The notes under the pieces were generated by a model that was not told where the DNA came from, ran no database searches, and saw only the letters and a list, made by a program, of their open reading frames with translations. Source: Rhodobacter sp. CZR27 (GTDB taxonomy: Bacteria > Pseudomonadota > Alphaproteobacteria > Rhodobacterales > Rhodobacteraceae). From it: a stretch of 64,000 nucleotides of DNA. The stretch covers positions 2,442,501 to 2,506,500 of the forward strand of contig NZ_CP023548.1 of NCBI RefSeq assembly GCF_002407205.1, read 5' to 3'. Position 1 is the stretch's first letter; each line of letters begins with the position of its first letter. Both the position numbers and the translations under genes were made by a program. This document shows positions 36,840 through 45,222 of this stretch, one piece after another.

Positions 36840-38060
36840 ATGGAAAGGCACGACAGGGCGACGATCGATCTTCTCGCCGCGCGCGTGATGCCGCGGCTGG
36901 GAGACGGCAGGGCGGTGCTTGAATCGGCCGAAGGCGCGCGCGACGGCGCCGACCTGTCGCCCGCCGGCATCTCCGAGCGGATCGAACGCTCCGAGGCGAC
37001 GCTGCGGGGCTACATCGAGCACGAGCTGGGCGGCGATCACGAGCTGGAGGATCTGGCCCGGCGCATGCTTCAGACCGGGCGCGAGGGGCTGGAGCTGATC
37101 GCCGGCCGGCGCGAGGAGACCGCCGCACCGCTGGCCGAGGTCGCCGCGGCGCTGGAAGTCGTGGTGCACACGGACGGCTCGCGGCCCGCCTTCCTGGTGC
37201 GCGAGGATGCGCCGGTGTTCGACACCAGCCCGCCGGGCATCTGGGTCGACCTGCTTGCCGACCCGCTGCGCGACGCCGATCTGCGGACCGCGCTGAAGGC
37301 CGTCGCGCGGATCGACATCACCCATCCGCTGATGCCCTATGCGGGAACCGGCTGGCTGGTGGCGCCCGACCTTGTCGCCACCAACCGGCACGTGGCGCAG
37401 GTCTTCGTCAGCTTCCCTGCCGACGGCGCCCCGGTGATCCGGCACGACCTTGCACCCCGCATCGACTTCGGCCACGAGTTCAACGGCCGCGAAAGCGCCG
37501 ACAGCCAGCCGCTGACCGACCTCGTGTTCTGCGGCGCGAAGCCCATCCCGCCGGTGGGGATCGACCATGACTGCCTCGACATCGCGGTGTTCCGATTGGG
37601 CGCGCCGGCGCCCGCGGACCGCAAGCCGCTGGCCCTGGGCGAGGGCCAGCGGCTTGCCCTGCCCCAGACGCAGGTCTTCGTGGCGGGCTATCCGGCCCGG
37701 CCTGACCCGGCCTCGCTCGGTTCCGTCTCCGAGACCGACAGGGTCCTGCGGCTGCTGTTCGAAAAGCTCTGGGGCTTCAAGCGGCTGGCCCCCGGCGAGG
37801 TGACGCCCACCGGCCTTGGCGCGCGGACCATGAACCACGACGCGACGACCCTTGGCGGCAATTCCGGCTCGCTGGTGATGGGGATCGACAGCCTGCCCTT
37901 CGTGACCGGCATCCACTATGGCGGAAACTGGGGCAGCGACCGGACGAACTGGGCGCATGTCCTGGGCAGCGTCCTTGACGAGCCGGGCCTGCCGGGGCTG
38001 CGCCACGCGAGCCTCGCCGATCTGTGCGCGTCCGAGGGCGTGCAGCGGCGCGTGTTCTGA
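36840..38060 (+). CDS. Trypsin-like serine protease, first gene of a conflict-type operon
   Basis: A 406-residue protein. An acidic helical N-terminal region (1-150, no known domain) precedes a chymotrypsin-fold protease with a full triad: His184 in LVATNRHVAQ, Asp247 in DCLDIAVFRL and Ser342 in LGGNSGSLVM. GTGWLVAPDLVA marks the first barrel. There is no signal peptide, pointing to an intracellular protease. The ATG at 36840 is chosen because the upstream open frame is compositionally unlike protein. The next gene's ATG overlaps this stop (TGATG). Confidence 0.78.
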   Translation: MERHDRATIDLLAARVMPRLGDGRAVLESAEGARDGADLSPAGISERIERSEATLRGYIEHELGGDHELEDLARRMLQTGREGLELIAGRREETAAPLAEVAAALEVVVHTDGSRPAFLVREDAPVFDTSPPGIWVDLLADPLRDADLRTALKAVARIDITHPLMPYAGTGWLVAPDLVATNRHVAQVFVSFPADGAPVIRHDLAPRIDFGHEFNGRESADSQPLTDLVFCGAKPIPPVGIDHDCLDIAVFRLGAPAPADRKPLALGEGQRLALPQTQVFVAGYPARPDPASLGSVSETDRVLRLLFEKLWGFKRLAPGEVTPTGLGARTMNHDATTLGGNSGSLVMGIDSLPFVTGIHYGGNWGSDRTNWAHVLGSVLDEPGLPGLRHASLADLCASEGVQRRVF

Positions 38061-39166
38061 TGCCCCTCGACGCACGCCAGATCGAGCCCCTGAGCACGAC
38101 CCTGAGCCGGCTCTTCACGCTGTCCGACCTTGAGATGCTGATGCTGACCGCGACGGGCGACGGGCTTTACGAGGCCTGGGTTCCGCCGGGGCTTACGGTG
38201 CGGCGGACGCTCTTCGCGCTGCTGACCGAGCTTGACCGGCAGGGCCTTGCGTCGCGCGTGCTGGCCGAGATGCGCGCGCGACGCCCCCGCAGCGAGGAGC
38301 TCCGCGCCCTGCTCGCCGTGGCCTGCCCCGAGGCGCTGGTGCCGCTGCCGCACGGCGAGATCGGGCTTGCGCCGCAGGTCGGCGGCGTGCCGATGCCGGG
38401 CCTGCCCGACGACGCCTTCGCGCCGGGCCTGCAGAAGAACGTGCGGCCGCACCTCGCCAAGCTGGACCTCGCGATCTGGATCGACCGGCTGGCCGCCATC
38501 CGGCGCCGGGTCTGCCGGATCGAGATCGAGCGGAGGGCGGCGGGAACCGCCTTCCTCGTCGGGCCATCTGCGGTGCTGACGAACTGGCACGTGGTCGAGA
38601 AGGCGGAAGCGGCGGGCGTCCTTCCCGCCGCGCAATGCCGCTTCGACTACGTTATGCGGGCCGATGGCACCCGCGAGGCCGGACGGGTGGTGGCACTGGC
38701 CGCCGATCCGCTGGCCTGCCATGCCGCCTATGGTCCGGCCGAGGTGACCGACCATCCCGACCAACCGCTGCCCGAGCCGGGGCAGCTCGATTTCGCCCTG
38801 CTGCGGCTGGCTGAGCCGGCCGGCGCCGAACGGGGGTGGCTTGCGCTGCCCGCAGCGGCCGTGGCGCTGGCGGTCGACGCGCCGCTGCTGATCGTCCAGC
38901 ATCCCGACGGCGCGCCGATGAAGCTGGCGCTCGACACCCAGTCGGTGATCGGGCCGAACGGCAACGGCACGCGGATGCGCTACCGCACGAATACCGAGAA
39001 CGGCTCGTCCGGCTCTCCGGTCTTCACGATGGACTGGGACCCGGCGCTGCTGCATCACTACGGCGATCCGACCTGGGGCGCGGCGCGCTTCAACCAGGGC
39101 GTGCCGCTCGACCGGATCCGGGCCGCGATCGTCGCGGCCGGGCACGGCGCGCTGCTGGGGGGCTGA
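38060..39166 (+). CDS. EAD1-like adaptor fused to trypsin-like protease
   Basis: A 368-residue protein. Residues 5-85 form an all-helical domain (IEPLSTTLSRLFTLSDLEML, then WVPPGLTVRRTLFALLTELD) matching effector-associated domain 1, a small adaptor of bacterial conflict systems. Residues about 160-345 are a trypsin-like protease with His177 in LTNWHVVE, Asp244 in LDFALLRL and Ser317 in NGSSGSPVF. It is a likely effector whose protease is recruited through the adaptor. Confidence 0.77.
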   Translation: MPLDARQIEPLSTTLSRLFTLSDLEMLMLTATGDGLYEAWVPPGLTVRRTLFALLTELDRQGLASRVLAEMRARRPRSEELRALLAVACPEALVPLPHGEIGLAPQVGGVPMPGLPDDAFAPGLQKNVRPHLAKLDLAIWIDRLAAIRRRVCRIEIERRAAGTAFLVGPSAVLTNWHVVEKAEAAGVLPAAQCRFDYVMRADGTREAGRVVALAADPLACHAAYGPAEVTDHPDQPLPEPGQLDFALLRLAEPAGAERGWLALPAAAVALAVDAPLLIVQHPDGAPMKLALDTQSVIGPNGNGTRMRYRTNTENGSSGSPVFTMDWDPALLHHYGDPTWGAARFNQGVPLDRIRAAIVAAGHGALLGG

Positions 39167-39169
39167 GCC

Positions 39170-40459
39170 ATGGCGCTTCCCCCCGACCTGATCGAGCCCC
39201 TGAGCGACGAGGTCGCACAGCTCTTCACCACCGACGACCTCAAGCGGATCATGCTGCGAAGCACCGGACGCGGCCTGTTCGAGGAATGGGTGCCCGAGCA
39301 TCTGACCGGCCGGCAGCGCGCCTTCGCCCTGCTGGAAGCCGTCAGCCGGCAGGATGTCGAGCGTCTGGTGCTGGCCGACATGCTGGCGCGCCGGCCGCAG
39401 GCTGCCTCCTTCGGCGCTCTGGTCGACCGCGCCTGCCCCGCGGCGCGCGCGGTGCTGCCGACCACGGGGCGGCAGATGGAGGCGGTGATCACCGGCCTCG
39501 GCGCCGTTCAGTCGCGCATGAACGAGGCGGGGGTGCGCGACCGGCTGAACCAGTCCCGCGAGCGGCTGACGATGATCGCCGACACGGTGGACAGCCTCGA
39601 CGCCTACAAGTCGCTGCACGAATGCCTGCACCAGATCCAGATAAAGCAGTTCCGCGCGCTGAACGAGGCCGCGCGCAACCTGCCCTCGGATCCGCGGCAG
39701 GCGGCGGAACTGCGCGTCTACTGCAACCAGTTGCGCAGCGCCTGCGTGATCGCCCGCAACGCCGTCGAGCAGCTTCCCGTGGCGCCGATCCCGCGGGCCA
39801 CCGAGACGCTCTGGATCGACGCGCTCGATGCGGCCGCGGCGCAGATGCAGGATGCGATCGACGCCTCGAACCCTGTGGCCGCGCGCTCGGCGCTGCGCCA
39901 GATCCGCTGGATCATCCAGAACACGCCGCTGCGGCTGAACAGCCTGATCTTCGCCACCGCGAGCGCGCTGCCGCTCGACGACCTCGCTCGCACGCTCGAG
40001 GATGTGGCGGGCACCGGCGCGGGCGACCTGATCCGCACGGCGCTCGGCTCGCTCCGGCTGATCATTCCGACCATCCGCTCCGAGGTGGTCGAGCATCGCG
40101 AGTGGCAGGAGGCCGACCTGCGCATCGCAGAGCTGGACCAGCTGTTCGAGCGGGGCGGCACCGACCTGATCGAGGAATTCGCCTCGATCTGGATCGAGCT
40201 GAAGGCCATGGTGCAGGAACTCGCCGCGCGCGACCCCGGTGCGGTCTGGGCCCGGCGCATCCTGTCCTATGTCGAGGATGTGGACGACGCGCTGGCGCGC
40301 GAGAAGGCCGACCCCGCCTTCGAGGCGATCTATGCCGCCTTCCGGGGCGAGGCGCAGATCCGCTTCCTCACCGTCGATTCCAAGCTGAAGGGCGACTGCT
40401 CCGCGCTGCTCAGGATCAGCCTTCCGCTGCACCGGATCCTTGCGGAGCTTGGGCCATGA
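39170..40459 (+). CDS. EAD1-like adaptor protein with helical C-terminal region
   Basis: A 429-residue protein whose residues 5-85 are clearly homologous to the N-terminus of the preceding protease: shared IEPLS, LF-DL, TG-GL-E-WVP and ARRP positions. The remaining 340 residues are predicted alpha-helical and match nothing I recognise. It starts three bases after the previous stop. A bridging or sensing role that pairs with the protease through the adaptor is inferred only from the shared domain. Confidence 0.7.
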   Translation: MALPPDLIEPLSDEVAQLFTTDDLKRIMLRSTGRGLFEEWVPEHLTGRQRAFALLEAVSRQDVERLVLADMLARRPQAASFGALVDRACPAARAVLPTTGRQMEAVITGLGAVQSRMNEAGVRDRLNQSRERLTMIADTVDSLDAYKSLHECLHQIQIKQFRALNEAARNLPSDPRQAAELRVYCNQLRSACVIARNAVEQLPVAPIPRATETLWIDALDAAAAQMQDAIDASNPVAARSALRQIRWIIQNTPLRLNSLIFATASALPLDDLARTLEDVAGTGAGDLIRTALGSLRLIIPTIRSEVVEHREWQEADLRIAELDQLFERGGTDLIEEFASIWIELKAMVQELAARDPGAVWARRILSYVEDVDDALAREKADPAFEAIYAAFRGEAQIRFLTVDSKLKGDCSALLRISLPLHRILAELGP

Positions 40460-42786
40460 GATCGCAGGACGCCGACCGCTTCGACAATGTGCTCGACCTG
40501 CAGACCGCGCATCTCGGCATGATGCAGCGCCAGCACGAACGGCTCGCCCGCGACGGCCAGCCGCTCGACAGCGCCGAGGTCGCGGCCTTCCTCGACCGGG
40601 TTCGCAGGACGGGGGCGGTGCTCGCGGACCCCGAGGACCGCCGCAAGGCGCAGCGCGTTCTCGACTACTGGTCGGCGGACCTGCTCGATGTCGCGCGCGG
40701 TTTCGACGGCCATCACGAGACCGAGGGGCTTGCCCCCTTCGTCCCCGGGTCCGAGGGCGACGCCGCCGGCGACCTGCTGGAGGACCGCAGTTCGCGGGAA
40801 TACATCCGGCTTGCCGCACAGGCCCGGCAGTGGCGCGACACCCGCGCCAAGGGCTACCTGATCAGCGGCAAGGCCCTGCGCTCGGCAGAGAAGTTCAGCC
40901 GCGATCCCGAGATTGCCGACCTCATCGCGGCGAGCCTTGTCGAGGAGCGGCGCGACGCGCGGCGCGCCCTCAGGCGCAAGCGGATCGCCATGGGCCTGAC
41001 CCTCGCCGTGCTTGCCTCGCTGGCGGTGGCCGTGGTCGCGTACCGCGAGGCCGACGACGCCGTGAGCCTGAAAGCAATAGCAAGGTCGGGCCGCGACGAC
41101 GCGCGCAGGCTTGCGAATGAGCAGACGCTCGACTTGGAACAGCGGCAGCGGCGGCTGGACGACGCGGTCACCGCACTGGCCGACATGGTGATCGCCGACC
41201 GTCTGGCGCTGAGACAGGTGCCAGAGTCGGTGCGCAGCGAGGTGCTGGCCGTGCTCGCGGTCCGCCTTGCGGATGGCCGGCTGGATCGTGCGGCACTGGC
41301 GCCGGACGTGGCGGCGGCGGTCGAAGCCTACGCTCCGGCCGTCAAGGGCTCGGTCTTCGGCGAGGATCTGAACGGCTACGACCCGGACTTCCTCGGCCGC
41401 ACCCTGCCGCTGCCCCGACTGGGGCCCGCCCTGCTCGCCGATGGCTACCAGGACGGGGCGCCCGTGCCCTATCTCAACTTCAGCTTCGTCTTCGACCGGG
41501 CGCGACGCGCACCATTCTATGCGGCGATCAACCTGGACCGGATGCAGCGGCGCGTCCTGCCCGCCACCGAGACGCCGATCGAGCCGGACCCCCGCCTGCC
41601 GCCCGAGTTGCGACCGAACCCCGACCGCTTCGCCGGCGGCCTCGTGCCGGCCGACTATGTCCCGCGCGACTACATCACCTGGGGTCCGCTGCTGGAGGAA
41701 GGCCCGATCCGCGCTGCACGTCTCGCCGACCAGTCGGTGCAGATCCATCTCAACAAGGCCCCGGTGCATCCGGACACCGCCAAGGCCTGGTCAGATCAGG
41801 TCGCGTGGATCCGCGACGCGCACAACAGCTTGGCGTCGCGCGTGACCTTCTTCACTGGCCCGGTATTCAAGGACGACGATCCGGACGTGCCCTCGGCACT
41901 CTGGCTGGTGGCCGTCTCGCTGCGCGACGCCTTGGGGGTACCTTTTGGACAGGAGCAGCCTCTCGTGGCCGAGGGCTTCCTGATCCCCAACCGTGCCGAC
42001 ATCGACCGCCTCCAGAAGTCGCAATTCATCTTCAAGATCCAGGGCATCGGTCTGGCCACCGGCCTCATCTTCCCGGAAGCGCTGGTCAACGCGGATCGCA
42101 ACAGCAACATCGGCAGCCCGACCGAGGGCGACCAGCTGGCCCGCGGGGTGGGCGAACTCGACCAGCCGCCATCCCCGGCGCAGGCTGCGCTGATCGAGAG
42201 GCTCGGCAACGTGGTCGGCGGACGCGAGACCCTGCGCGAGTCCGAACAGGCGAAGGTCGTCCGGGCGCTGCTCGGCATGCTCGGCCGGATGACCGAGCTG
42301 TCACCCGGGGGGCAGGTCAACCTGCTGACGGTCCTGAACGAGGTGCCGCCCGCGAGCTGGAACCGCACCGACTGGGTCGGGATGAAGGCCGACGCGCGGC
42401 GCAAGGTAACCATGCTACGCGCGCCCGGGGCCGAGCCGGCCGGAGAGGCCGAGGCACTGCTCGGGATGCTCGTGCCCCAGCTGGATCTCGATGTGACCCA
42501 GAGCCAGACGGCCTACCTGCAATTCGCCGGTATGACGCGCGAACGTGCCCGGGGTTTCGCCGCGGCCCTGCGCAATCTCGGCTGGACCGTGCCGGAAGAG
42601 GAGCGGGTGACGGCGGCGCAGTCCCTGAACGAGGTGCGCTTCAACCCCGGGCTGGAGGCCGACGCCGCCGCGGCCCTGCTGCTGGCGGCCGATCTCGAAG
42701 CGGCTGGCCGGTCCGGCATCCGGGCCACACCGAACGGGCGGATTCGCCCGGGCACCCTCGAGATCTGGATCGGAAGCGCCCAGTGA
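40456..42786 (+). CDS. Membrane-anchored protein with degenerate DNA/RNA non-specific endonuclease-like domain
   Basis: A 776-residue protein overlapping the previous gene (ATGA). Residues 1-170 are helical, with DRRKAQRVLDYWSADLL resembling a segment of conflict ATPases. One membrane helix spans 178-196, followed by a coiled coil. Residues about 340-515 follow the NUC1 endonuclease pattern (TFFTGPVF, SALWLVAVSL, EGFLIPN). The catalytic DRGH is replaced by FAGG (392-395), so nuclease activity is doubtful. A C-terminal module (about 640-770) has YLQFAGMTRERARGFAAAL and EVRFNPGLEADAAAALLLA. Confidence 0.65.
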   Translation: MRSQDADRFDNVLDLQTAHLGMMQRQHERLARDGQPLDSAEVAAFLDRVRRTGAVLADPEDRRKAQRVLDYWSADLLDVARGFDGHHETEGLAPFVPGSEGDAAGDLLEDRSSREYIRLAAQARQWRDTRAKGYLISGKALRSAEKFSRDPEIADLIAASLVEERRDARRALRRKRIAMGLTLAVLASLAVAVVAYREADDAVSLKAIARSGRDDARRLANEQTLDLEQRQRRLDDAVTALADMVIADRLALRQVPESVRSEVLAVLAVRLADGRLDRAALAPDVAAAVEAYAPAVKGSVFGEDLNGYDPDFLGRTLPLPRLGPALLADGYQDGAPVPYLNFSFVFDRARRAPFYAAINLDRMQRRVLPATETPIEPDPRLPPELRPNPDRFAGGLVPADYVPRDYITWGPLLEEGPIRAARLADQSVQIHLNKAPVHPDTAKAWSDQVAWIRDAHNSLASRVTFFTGPVFKDDDPDVPSALWLVAVSLRDALGVPFGQEQPLVAEGFLIPNRADIDRLQKSQFIFKIQGIGLATGLIFPEALVNADRNSNIGSPTEGDQLARGVGELDQPPSPAQAALIERLGNVVGGRETLRESEQAKVVRALLGMLGRMTELSPGGQVNLLTVLNEVPPASWNRTDWVGMKADARRKVTMLRAPGAEPAGEAEALLGMLVPQLDLDVTQSQTAYLQFAGMTRERARGFAAALRNLGWTVPEEERVTAAQSLNEVRFNPGLEADAAAALLLAADLEAAGRSGIRATPNGRIRPGTLEIWIGSAQ

Positions 42787-43024
42787 CCGCCCCGTGCAGC
42801 GACCGGCCGAGGCCGCGCCGCCGGGTATGAAACGCCCCGGGCGAGGCGAGCGGCGGACCGTCGCCTTGGCATCTCCAGCGCACGCCCCACGCGCCCCGGC
42901 AAATCCATCACGTCGGTCAGGAGCAGTCTTCGCGCGCGGTCCGCCGCTCCCCGCCCATGAAGACTGCCGCCGGTATCTTCTGGCGGAGTGACGGATGCAC
43001 GAACCAAAGGTTCAGGCCGGGCAG
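42787..43024. other. Gap between the protease operon and the integrated element
   Basis: No gene is seen. A small hairpin, CCGCC-N10-GGCGG, lies around 42970-42990. This is host sequence that would directly follow the tRNA-Ser gene before integration. Confidence 0.5.
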
Positions 43025-43042
43025 TGGCGGAAGCGGTGGGAT
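43025..43042. repeat. attL core (copy of tRNA-Ser 3' end)
   Basis: TGGCGGAAGCGGTGGGAT, identical to 49657-49674. The flanking bases differ on both sides, fixing the repeat at 18 bp. Confidence 0.9.
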
Positions 43043-43099
43043 ACTACGCCACCCCACGACAACCCCTTGAAGTCCTTGGGAATAAGTGATTTTATGGCG

Positions 43100-43124
43100 C
43101 AACGTGTGTGGTAAACGTGTGTGG
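43100..43124. repeat. Left arm-type repeat pair
   Basis: CAACGTGTGTGG then, after TAAA, a second CGTGTGTGG (starts at 43103 and 43116, 13 bases apart). The pair is repeated with identical spacing at the right end. The second copy overlaps the integrase start codon. Confidence 0.75.
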
Positions 43125-44419
43125 AAATGCCGAAATACCTCGAAAAGCGTCGTCGTCGTTGGTACGCTGTTTTAGACGTGCCGAAGGGGTTACGCGACAA
43201 GATCGGGAAGCCTCGCTTCGTCCAGAGCCTCAAGACCGAGAGCCTCACCGAAGCTGAGCGTCTGGTGCTTCCCGTGGTCGCTGGTTGGAAGGCTGAGATC
43301 GAAGCGGCAAGGACTGGAAGCCGTGCCCCGGTCGAGGAGTTGATGAAGACAGCGGCAAGCTGGGGTGCCGAGTACCGGGACTTGAAGCCCGAGCAGCGGC
43401 CGGAAGCTCTCATGCTCATCGCCGACAAGGCCGAGGACATCAGCTACAAGGACGGGAAGCTGGCCTCCGACTTCTTCAAGGTCGCCACCAGCGAAAGCGT
43501 CGTGACCGACTCGAAGGTCGAAGACTGGCTTGCCACCCTCGACAACGAACCGAAGTCCAAGGACATGAAGCGGTCGGACGTGAAGCGACTGGCCCAGGTC
43601 TTTCCGTTCACCCACCAGATCACGAAGCAGGGGGTGCAGAGGTGGGTGCATACGCTTGAAACCGAAGGGGGGCTGAAGACCAACACCGTGCGCAGGATCA
43701 TCTCTGCCTGCCGCACCTATTGGCACTACCTGCAAGCCTCTGGCTCAATCTCCGACGAGGTAGACCCCTTCATCAAGGCCGTGCCGAAGAAGGCCAAGGT
43801 CTCGAAAGCTGCCGTGGCTGAGAAGCGGCGTCCCTTTACGGCGGATGAGGTGGTCGGCATCCTGAGGGCTGCCGCTGACAAAGGCGATACACAGCTTGTT
43901 CAATTGATCTGGCTCGCAATGTGGACCGGGTGTCGGATCGAGGAGCTTTGCTCACTGAGGACCGGGAACGTCCATAGCCAGCACATTGTGATCGAGGATG
44001 CAAAGAGCGAAGCCGGATGGCGTGATGTGCCTATTCATCCGAAGCTGAAGCCGGTCTTGGACAGCCTCAAGGCAACCAGCACAGATGGCTTCATCATGAG
44101 TGACCTGACGCTTAACAAGTACGGGGACAAGTCGAACGCCATAGGTAAGCGGTTTGGCAGACTCAAGGAGACGCTTGGCTTCGGCGTCCAGTATGTATTC
44201 CATAGCATACGGAAGACGGTCGCAACAAAGCTGGAGAACGCTGGAGTTGCAGAGAACGTCGCCGCAGACATCCTTGGTCACGAAAAGCCAAACATCACCT
44301 TTGGCCTCTATTCGGGCGGCACCAGCTTGGAAGTCAGGCAAGCCGCTATCGAGTTGATCGACTACCCCATCAGCGTGATGCCCGACAGAACAGGCTGCAT
44401 TAGACTTCGTCAAAGGTAG
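43121..44419 (+). CDS. Tyrosine recombinase (integrase) of the island
   Basis: A 432-residue site-specific recombinase. An N-terminal arm-binding region (PKYLEKRRRRWYAVLDVPKGLRDKIG) and a SAM-like core-binding domain (about 150-215) precede the catalytic domain with Arg in WTGCRIEELCSL, HSIRKTVATKL (His-x-x-Arg), LGHEKPNIT (His) and the nucleophile Tyr in FGLYSGG. The GTG at 43121 and ATG at 43127 are both possible starts. Arm repeats overlap the start, which suggests Int can control its own expression. Confidence 0.92.
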   Translation: MEMPKYLEKRRRRWYAVLDVPKGLRDKIGKPRFVQSLKTESLTEAERLVLPVVAGWKAEIEAARTGSRAPVEELMKTAASWGAEYRDLKPEQRPEALMLIADKAEDISYKDGKLASDFFKVATSESVVTDSKVEDWLATLDNEPKSKDMKRSDVKRLAQVFPFTHQITKQGVQRWVHTLETEGGLKTNTVRRIISACRTYWHYLQASGSISDEVDPFIKAVPKKAKVSKAAVAEKRRPFTADEVVGILRAAADKGDTQLVQLIWLAMWTGCRIEELCSLRTGNVHSQHIVIEDAKSEAGWRDVPIHPKLKPVLDSLKATSTDGFIMSDLTLNKYGDKSNAIGKRFGRLKETLGFGVQYVFHSIRKTVATKLENAGVAENVAADILGHEKPNITFGLYSGGTSLEVRQAAIELIDYPISVMPDRTGCIRLRQR

Positions 44420-44490
44420 GCCATCGAGGCGACGGTGACGGAAATGTAGCCGTAAACGGCCTTACTTAGAAGGGCAAATCCGTCCTTCAT
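44410..44490 (-). CDS. Candidate 26-residue hydrophobic peptide
   Basis: ATG at 44490 is preceded by a strong GGAGG six bases upstream. The peptide runs MKDGFALLSKAVYGY then ISVTVASMAYL, a mildly hydrophobic stretch able to form one membrane helix. It overlaps the integrase 3' end by 10 bases in antisense. A second, related frame lies about 100 bases upstream (44571-44687). It could be a leader or type I-like toxin peptide, but nothing proves expression. Confidence 0.35.
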   Translation of the reverse strand: MKDGFALLSKAVYGYISVTVASMAYL

Positions 44491-44797
44491 GCTGTGCCTC
44501 CAAAAGGGCAGCGTTTGTTCGCCCGAATGTGCAGCTAACAGTTCACTCCATTGCCGAGACCTACGTGCCTTCAGCCAACGCGCTGGAGGCCGTGCGGTGA
44601 CGTGAATTGAGTGTAACCGTAAAGAGCCTGACATAGAGGAAGAAACCGCAAAGGTCCTTCCTTCGGTCGCGTGTCCCGAATCCTCATGGATAACTCGTGA
44701 AATGGCCCAGTGCTTCCGCAGCTGATGGGAGCCGGCGTCTGCCGATGCGGTCTCGGGATCGGAAAACCTATCCACCTCCTAAAATGAAGGTAAAACA
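44491..44797. other. Gap with a second AxYGY peptide frame
   Basis: No firm gene. On the minus strand (44571-44687) a frame begins MRIRDTRPKEGPLRFL and contains QALYGYTQFT, similar to KAVYGYISVT of the peptide next door. On the plus strand it carries the promoter of the next gene. Confidence 0.4.
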
Positions 44798-45169
44798 ATG
44801 AATATTGAAATTCAGCAAGTCGCTCGTGACGCTGCAAAGAAAATCGAACGCAAGGCGAGGACCGTAAAAGACATCAACGATGTCATCTCCATCGGCGCCG
44901 TGATGGACGAACTTAAGAAGTCTTTCCCAAGCACCAAACTGCGCGGACAGTATATCCAACAGAACTTGCCAGAACTCGCTGAGCTTGATTCTCCGTTCCG
45001 CTCAAACAGCCGTTGGGTCTACCGGACCCACATTGGCAAAGAGGATGCCGACATTCTGGAGGTCATGGGGGTACGCAGCTTCTCTGAGTTGCCATATACG
45101 CATCCGACGGTTCTTCGCCAACGCTATCGAGAGCGTAAAGCTGCCCTAGGCAACGTCGTCACCGAATAA
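44798..45169 (+). CDS. Hypothetical island protein, 123 residues
   Basis: Not recognised. A basic, helical N-terminal part (ARDAAKKIERKARTVKDIND) is followed by SNSRWVYRTHIGKEDADIL and an arginine-rich tail (LRQRYRERKAALG). GAAGG lies before the ATG. It may be a DNA-binding accessory or excisionase-like protein by size and charge, but this is a guess. Confidence 0.6.
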   Translation: MNIEIQQVARDAAKKIERKARTVKDINDVISIGAVMDELKKSFPSTKLRGQYIQQNLPELAELDSPFRSNSRWVYRTHIGKEDADILEVMGVRSFSELPYTHPTVLRQRYRERKAALGNVVTE

Positions 45170-45222
45170 GAAAGGCAACATCAAAAGGCTCGGTCAGGAA
45201 ACTGGCCGCGCCCCTTAATCCT

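Noticed and set aside
33113..43024. Protease/adaptor cluster as part of the tRNA-Ser island
   Set aside because: It lies outside the left att repeat and has host-like high GC, so the two should not be merged.
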